Of a DNA stretch of 47,945 bases, positions 44,518-47,945 are shown piece by piece. Origin of the DNA: Terriglobia bacterium. Lineage in GTDB: Bacteria; Pseudomonadota; Alphaproteobacteria; Acetobacterales; Acetobacteraceae. Position numbers and translations under genes: made by a program. The notes under the pieces were generated by a model. The model worked only from the letters and a program-made list of their open reading frames with translations. It ran no database searches and was not told where the DNA came from. The stretch covers positions 1 through 47,945 of the forward strand of contig JAIMBF010000015.1 in assembly GCA_023511585.1 (NCBI GenBank), given 5' to 3'. The first letter of the stretch is position 1, and every line of letters starts with the position of its first letter.

Positions 44518-46599
44518 GCTGCGGTTTGCGCCCGCATCAGACATCGCTATAATAGCTATCACAGTATAATCCTCTTACTATTTGCTGCGGTTTGCGCCCG
44601 CATCAGACATCGCTATAATTGCCAGTATGGTAGTAAATATACCATAATGGCTGCGGTTTGCGCCCGCATCAGACATCGCTATAATTGCGCAATTCCGCTA
44701 TTTGGGCTTTTATGGGCTGCGGTTTGCGCCCGCATCAGACATCGCTATAATAATAGAATATGCTCATAAACGGCCAAATTTGCTGCGGTTTGCGCCCGCA
44801 TCAGACATCGCTATAATAATGTGCGCCATTGCGGATATGGTGCTCATGCTGCGGTTTGCGCCCGCATCAGACATCGCTATAATAGTCGCAATTCTGCGTA
44901 CGCTGTGGGCGGAGCTGCGGTTTGCGCCCGCATCAGACATCGCTATAATTGGGACGTTGCGAAGGCGTTGTGATTGGGTGCTGCGGTTTGCGCCCGCATC
45001 AGACATCGCTATAATGCAAGTTCGCCGAGGCCTCTGCGTCGATCGGCTGCGGTTTGCGCCCGCATCAGACATCGCTATAATGGAATTCGTGGTGGATGGA
45101 CCCGATCCATCGCTGCGGTTTGCGCCCGCATCAGACATCGCTATAATCCCTGGGGGCATCTTACCCGCGAGAATGTCGCTGCGGTTTGCGCCCGCATCAG
45201 ACATCGCTATAATCCGGCAAGGTGCCGCTGTTCGTGGCGATAAGCTGCGGTTTGCGCCCGCATCAGACATCGCTATAATCGTCACCGTGAACGAAACAAT
45301 CGGAAGCGTGCTGCGGTTTGCGCCCGCATCAGACATCGCTATAATTCCTGCAGAAGGAATACCACCCGGAAGTCCGCTGCGGTTTGCGCCCGCATCAGAC
45401 ATCGCTATAATTAGGTATTCGCTCATTGCTTCTCTCCTTTAGCTGCGGTTTGCGCCCGCATCAGACATCGCTATAATCGCGAACGCAATATCCGTTGCTT
45501 GTGGTTGGCTGCGGTTTGCGCCCGCATCAGACATCGCTATAATCCAGATATCGAAACATTAAGTGGTTCCGTAGCTGCGGTTTGCGCCCGCATCAGACAT
45601 CGCTATAATATTACGTAAAAGAACCATGCATCACCGCCTGCTGCGGTTTGCGCCCGCATCAGACATCGCTATAATCTTCATTAGATAGGAAAGTAGACGA
45701 ATGCCGCTGCGGTTTGCGCCCGCATCAGACATCGCTATAATAAGAGGAGTGCAAGAAACTTCTCAATTCGGGCTGCGGTTTGCGCCCGCATCAGACATCG
45801 CTATAATCGGAGCGCCTGGCAGTATGGGCGGGCTGCCGCTGCGGTTTGCGCCCGCATCAGACATCGCTATAATTATCCAAAATGAGTTTGTATCTTACTG
45901 CATGCTGCGGTTTGCGCCCGCATCAGACATCGCTATAATTGGTAAGGTATTAGATGAACACGTTTCTCTGCTGCGGTTTGCGCCCGCATCAGACATCGCT
46001 ATAATCGAGCGATATAAGGATGTTATCCTAGATCAGCTGCGGTTTGCGCCCGCATCAGACATCGCTATAATCGTTTCGTATCAACAACAATAAACGCAAA
46101 AGCTGCGGTTTGCGCCCGCATCAGACATCGCTATAATCACGCCGTTCGAGGGAGATCGGTGGCGTCAGCTGCGGTTTGCGCCCGCATCAGACATCGCTAT
46201 AATCCGCATGCGCTTGCCTGCCTTGATGCGCGCGCTGCGGTTTGCGCCCGCATCAGACATCGCTATAATCTTCGCAGCGAGCGCTGCGTTGACCCGGCTG
46301 CTGCGGTTTGCGCCCGCATCAGACATCGCTATAATCGATTTCTGAGAGTGATGTCGGCACCCTCGGCTGCGGTTTGCGCCCGCATCAGACATCGCTATAA
46401 TGCCGAGCAAAACGGGGGCTGTTGGACCGTTGCTGCGGTTTGCGCCCGCATCAGACATCGCTATAATTCAGCGGGCGAGCGTTGTTTGATGCCCACGGCT
46501 GCGGTTTGCGCCCGCATCAGACATCGCTATAATGGAGACGACGATCGATATGTTGTGGCGGACGCTGCGGTTTGCGCCCGCATCAGACATCGCTATAAT
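44518..46599 (+). CRISPR. Type II-C-like CRISPR array: 32 identical 36-bp repeats, 31 spacers of 30 bp
   Basis: Repeats start every 66 bases from 44518 to 46564 without exception, and all 32 copies appear identical by eye. Each begins GCTGCGGTTTGCGCCC and ends CAGACATCGCTATAAT, with GCAT between. Length and wording are those of alphaproteobacterial type II-C repeats. The 3' end TATAAT with TTGCGC 16 bases before it makes a promoter in each repeat, as known for Neisseria meningitidis, so crRNAs would be read on the plus strand, towards cas2. All spacers are 30 bases and no two are alike. Many are AT-rich (for example 1-4, 16-19, 21-24), others GC-rich (25-31). No spacer was seen to match elsewhere in the window. 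No leader longer than 50 bases separates the array from cas2. Confidence 0.98.
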
Positions 46600-46620
46600 C
46601 GCCTTAGCATAAAGCACGGA

Positions 46621-46671
46621 ATCAAAAAGAAAAATCCCCGGCCCGGCTCAAAAAAGTTCCAGCTGGGCCGG
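46621..46671. terminator. Bidirectional terminator-like hairpin between array and cas2
   Basis: Arms CCGGCCC (46638-46644) and GGGCCGG (46665-46671), extended by GCT/AGC across a wobble pair. On the minus strand the hairpin is followed by GGATTTTTCTTTTTG, a good intrinsic terminator for the cas operon. On the plus strand it is followed by a weaker CCTTTTC and could stop array transcripts. The stem overlaps the last seven codons of cas2, whose stop is at 46648-46650. Confidence 0.65.
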
Positions 46672-47001
46672 AGCCTTTTCTGGGGATTTCCTCCGTTTTC
46701 CCACATACACCTCAATCCGCGCAAACTGCGCATCCGTCACCGTCAAAAAGCGAACCTCACCCTCGGCCGGCACGCGCGCGCCCATCCGCCGAATATGCGC
46801 CGCCGCGCTCTCGCGGCTCGCACAATGCCGAAAATACACGCTCAACTGCATCATGGCAAACCCATCTTCCAGCAAATCCTTGCGAAAACGCGCATAAGCC
46901 CGACGCTGCGCCTTGGTCTCCATCGGCAAATCAAACAACGCAAACACCCACATGCTGCGCCACGCAATGGGGTCAAGCAGCGGAGGGCGTGGGCGCCTCA
47001 T
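46648..47001 (-). CDS. cas2: CRISPR-associated endonuclease Cas2
   Basis: 117 residues from ATG 47001, or 101 from ATG 46953. Cas2 dimerises and bridges two Cas1 dimers in the spacer-integration complex. The ferredoxin-like start MWVFALFDLPMETKAQRRAYARFRKDLLEDGF with the conserved Asp and the YFRHC block match type II Cas2. The start at 47001 is preferred because AAGAGG lies just upstream and type II-C homologues have about a dozen residues before the MWVF strand. It then overlaps the cas1 end by 29 bases. Downstream lies the terminator and the array, which is read from the opposite side. Confidence 0.92.
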   Translation of the reverse strand: MRRPRPPLLDPIAWRSMWVFALFDLPMETKAQRRAYARFRKDLLEDGFAMMQLSVYFRHCASRESAAAHIRRMGARVPAEGEVRFLTVTDAQFARIEVYVGKRRKSPEKAPAQLELF

Positions 47002-47917
47002 CGTCATCCTCTTCGGCCGCCGGCAACCCCGCAGGCCCCTCCGGCAAGCGCAGAAGAACCTTCCGCTGCGCAAAGCTCTCGGCAAGCGAAGCCGCCGCCC
47101 GCTGCAACGCAAGCGAAAGCGGCATCGCCTGTCCATCCATCGCCACCCCCACCTGGAGCACCCCGAGAAGATGCGCCTTGCGGGTGCGATCGAGCTCCCC
47201 TTCCGCCATCCCGGCGCGCCAGAGTTCCCAGGCGATCCCATCCACAAACGGGCGGAACGGTTCCATCAAATCGCTGGCCAAGGCAAAGGCATCGCCGCGA
47301 TTGGCATGAAACACGCCAAGGCCCGCCAAAAGCCCGGCCCCCACCACCGCCCGCGCCGTGGCCGCGCGCAGCACCGCATAACCGTAGTTCAGTAGATGGT
47401 TCGGCGGCTCCCCCGCCCGCTCGCGCCGAAATGCCGGGCCGAACAGAAGCGGCCAGTACCGTTGCGCCGCCTGCGCTTCCAGATTGTCGGGGTCTCCGGA
47501 GCGAACGCGCGCGGCCATCGGCCGAAGCCCGCCATGGTGCCCGGCCGTGCGCTCCAACAAATCCGCCTGCCGTCGCAGCTTGCAGGCAACGATGGCCTGC
47601 CAAAGCCGTTTGGCAAGCGGGCGCGGGCAAGCCAACTGCTGGCGCAACCGTTCGCCCGCCAGGGTATGTGCCGCATACGGCAGCAAAACGCCGGCGGGCA
47701 GATGATCCGGCCCGCAAATCACCACCGCAACTTTGGCTTCCGCCAGAGCGGCAAGCAAGGTGTGGGTGTAGGTCACTTGCGGGTTATCCACCACGAGCAA
47801 GGCCAGGTCTTCGATCGGAACCGTGGGCGCGGTGCCGTCTTCGCGCGCCATCACAAGCTGGCGATGGCGGAACGAAAGGCGCCCGGCGCTGGAGATTTCA
47901 ACGGTTCGGGTACTCAT
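46973..47917 (-). CDS. cas1: CRISPR-associated integrase Cas1 (type II)
   Basis: 314-residue spacer integrase. The N-terminal beta domain has AGRLSFRHRQLVM and PIEDLALLVVDNPQVTYT, and the C-terminal helical domain holds the metal-binding catalytic set Glu147 (NLEAQAAQRYW), His204 (FHANRGDAF) and Glu219 (ASDLMEPFRPFVD). The spacing matches Streptococcus type II Cas1 (Glu148, His205, Glu220). The C-terminus is acidic (EEDDDEAP). The ATG at 47917 overlaps a TGA in another frame (ATGA), the likely stop of cas9. It works with Cas2; in type II systems Cas9 and tracrRNA also take part in choosing spacers with the right PAM. Confidence 0.96.
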   Translation of the reverse strand: MSTRTVEISSAGRLSFRHRQLVMAREDGTAPTVPIEDLALLVVDNPQVTYTHTLLAALAEAKVAVVICGPDHLPAGVLLPYAAHTLAGERLRQQLACPRPLAKRLWQAIVACKLRRQADLLERTAGHHGGLRPMAARVRSGDPDNLEAQAAQRYWPLLFGPAFRRERAGEPPNHLLNYGYAVLRAATARAVVGAGLLAGLGVFHANRGDAFALASDLMEPFRPFVDGIAWELWRAGMAEGELDRTRKAHLLGVLQVGVAMDGQAMPLSLALQRAAASLAESFAQRKVLLRLPEGPAGLPAAEEDDDEAPTPSAA

Positions 47918-47945
47918 CGCGCAGGCGTCACGCGGCCGATGGGGT
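47914..47945 (-). CDS. cas9: Possible last codons of cas9 (rest outside window)
   Basis: On the minus strand the edge of the window is open in one frame for nine codons (PIGRVTPAR), ending in TGA at 47916-47914 that overlaps the cas1 start as ATGA. In type II-C loci cas9 immediately precedes cas1 on the same strand, often with such an overlap, and several Cas9 proteins end in a short GRV-containing strand. Nine codons are too few for identification; the call rests on synteny. Confidence 0.4.
   Translation of the reverse strand, partial: PIGRVTPAR

Noticed and set aside
44494-46458. Long open frames across the CRISPR array on both strands, with a repeated peptide (RFAPASDIAII on plus, IIAMSDAGANRS on minus)
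   Set aside because: The 66-base period is a multiple of three, so repeats stay in one frame and spacers happen to lack stops. These are not proteins.
46954-47247. Cas2 as a 199-residue protein
   Set aside because: The extra part overlaps cas1 and is Arg/Cys-rich shadow sequence; type II Cas2 proteins are about 100-115 residues.

Overview
The window looks like chromosomal DNA of a GC-rich alphaproteobacterium, most likely Rhodospirillales or Acetobacterales-like. The grounds are a CckA-type hybrid kinase, hslVU, HisZ next to PurA, an RpoH-box sigma factor, RluD beside a DUF6476-like protein, the order secY-adk-rpsM-rpsK-rpoA-rplQ, and a type II-C style CRISPR repeat. The genus cannot be read from the sequence. 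No rRNA or tRNA genes were recognised.

Layout. (1) 1-2806 (+): 5'-truncated flhB overlapping a CckA-like kinase. (2) 2942-5859 (-): a crotonase-fold protein and an ADP-forming acyl-CoA synthetase. (3) 6035-11223 (+): recA, a cytidine-deaminase-like gene, an NnrS-family protein, hslV-hslU and sufE. (4) 11225-12154 (-): an L-gulonate dehydrogenase/lambda-crystallin-like gene. (5) 12273-17322 (+): hisZ, purA, a pseudokinase and a small membrane protein. (6) 17387-19862: rpoH and rluD (-), then a small membrane protein (+). (7) 19938-37577 (-): the str-S10-spc-alpha ribosomal block from rpsL to rplQ. fusA is absent between rpsG and tuf, and an enolase-superfamily gene sits between adk and rpsM. 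(8) 37867-42420 (-): four tightly packed genes, three of them with Tat-like signal peptides (NADP oxidoreductase-like, MFS-like transporter, aldo-keto reductase, GH28-like). (9) 42502-44237: ssb (-), then an ArsR regulator and a SRPBCC-domain protein (+) behind a palindromic operator. (10) 44352-47945: a CRISPR locus with 32 identical 36-bp repeats and 31 spacers of 30 bp, two unusual hairpin-containing repeat variants at the cas-distal end, and convergent cas2, cas1 and what is probably the last codons of cas9 on the minus strand.

How parts work together. RpoH is encoded here, and a sigma-32-like element lies just upstream of hslVU, one of its expected targets. The ribosomal block is read from a typical promoter upstream of rpsL, and a second promoter lies at the end of the inserted racemase-family gene, in front of rpsM. 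Each CRISPR repeat ends in a perfect TATAAT, as in Neisseria-type II-C arrays where crRNAs start inside spacers. The array and the cas genes converge on a terminator-like hairpin that overlaps the end of cas2. The most unusual element is the pair of 83-bp units at the array edge, in which a 29-nt perfect hairpin replaces the middle of the repeat. No tracrRNA could be identified in the window.
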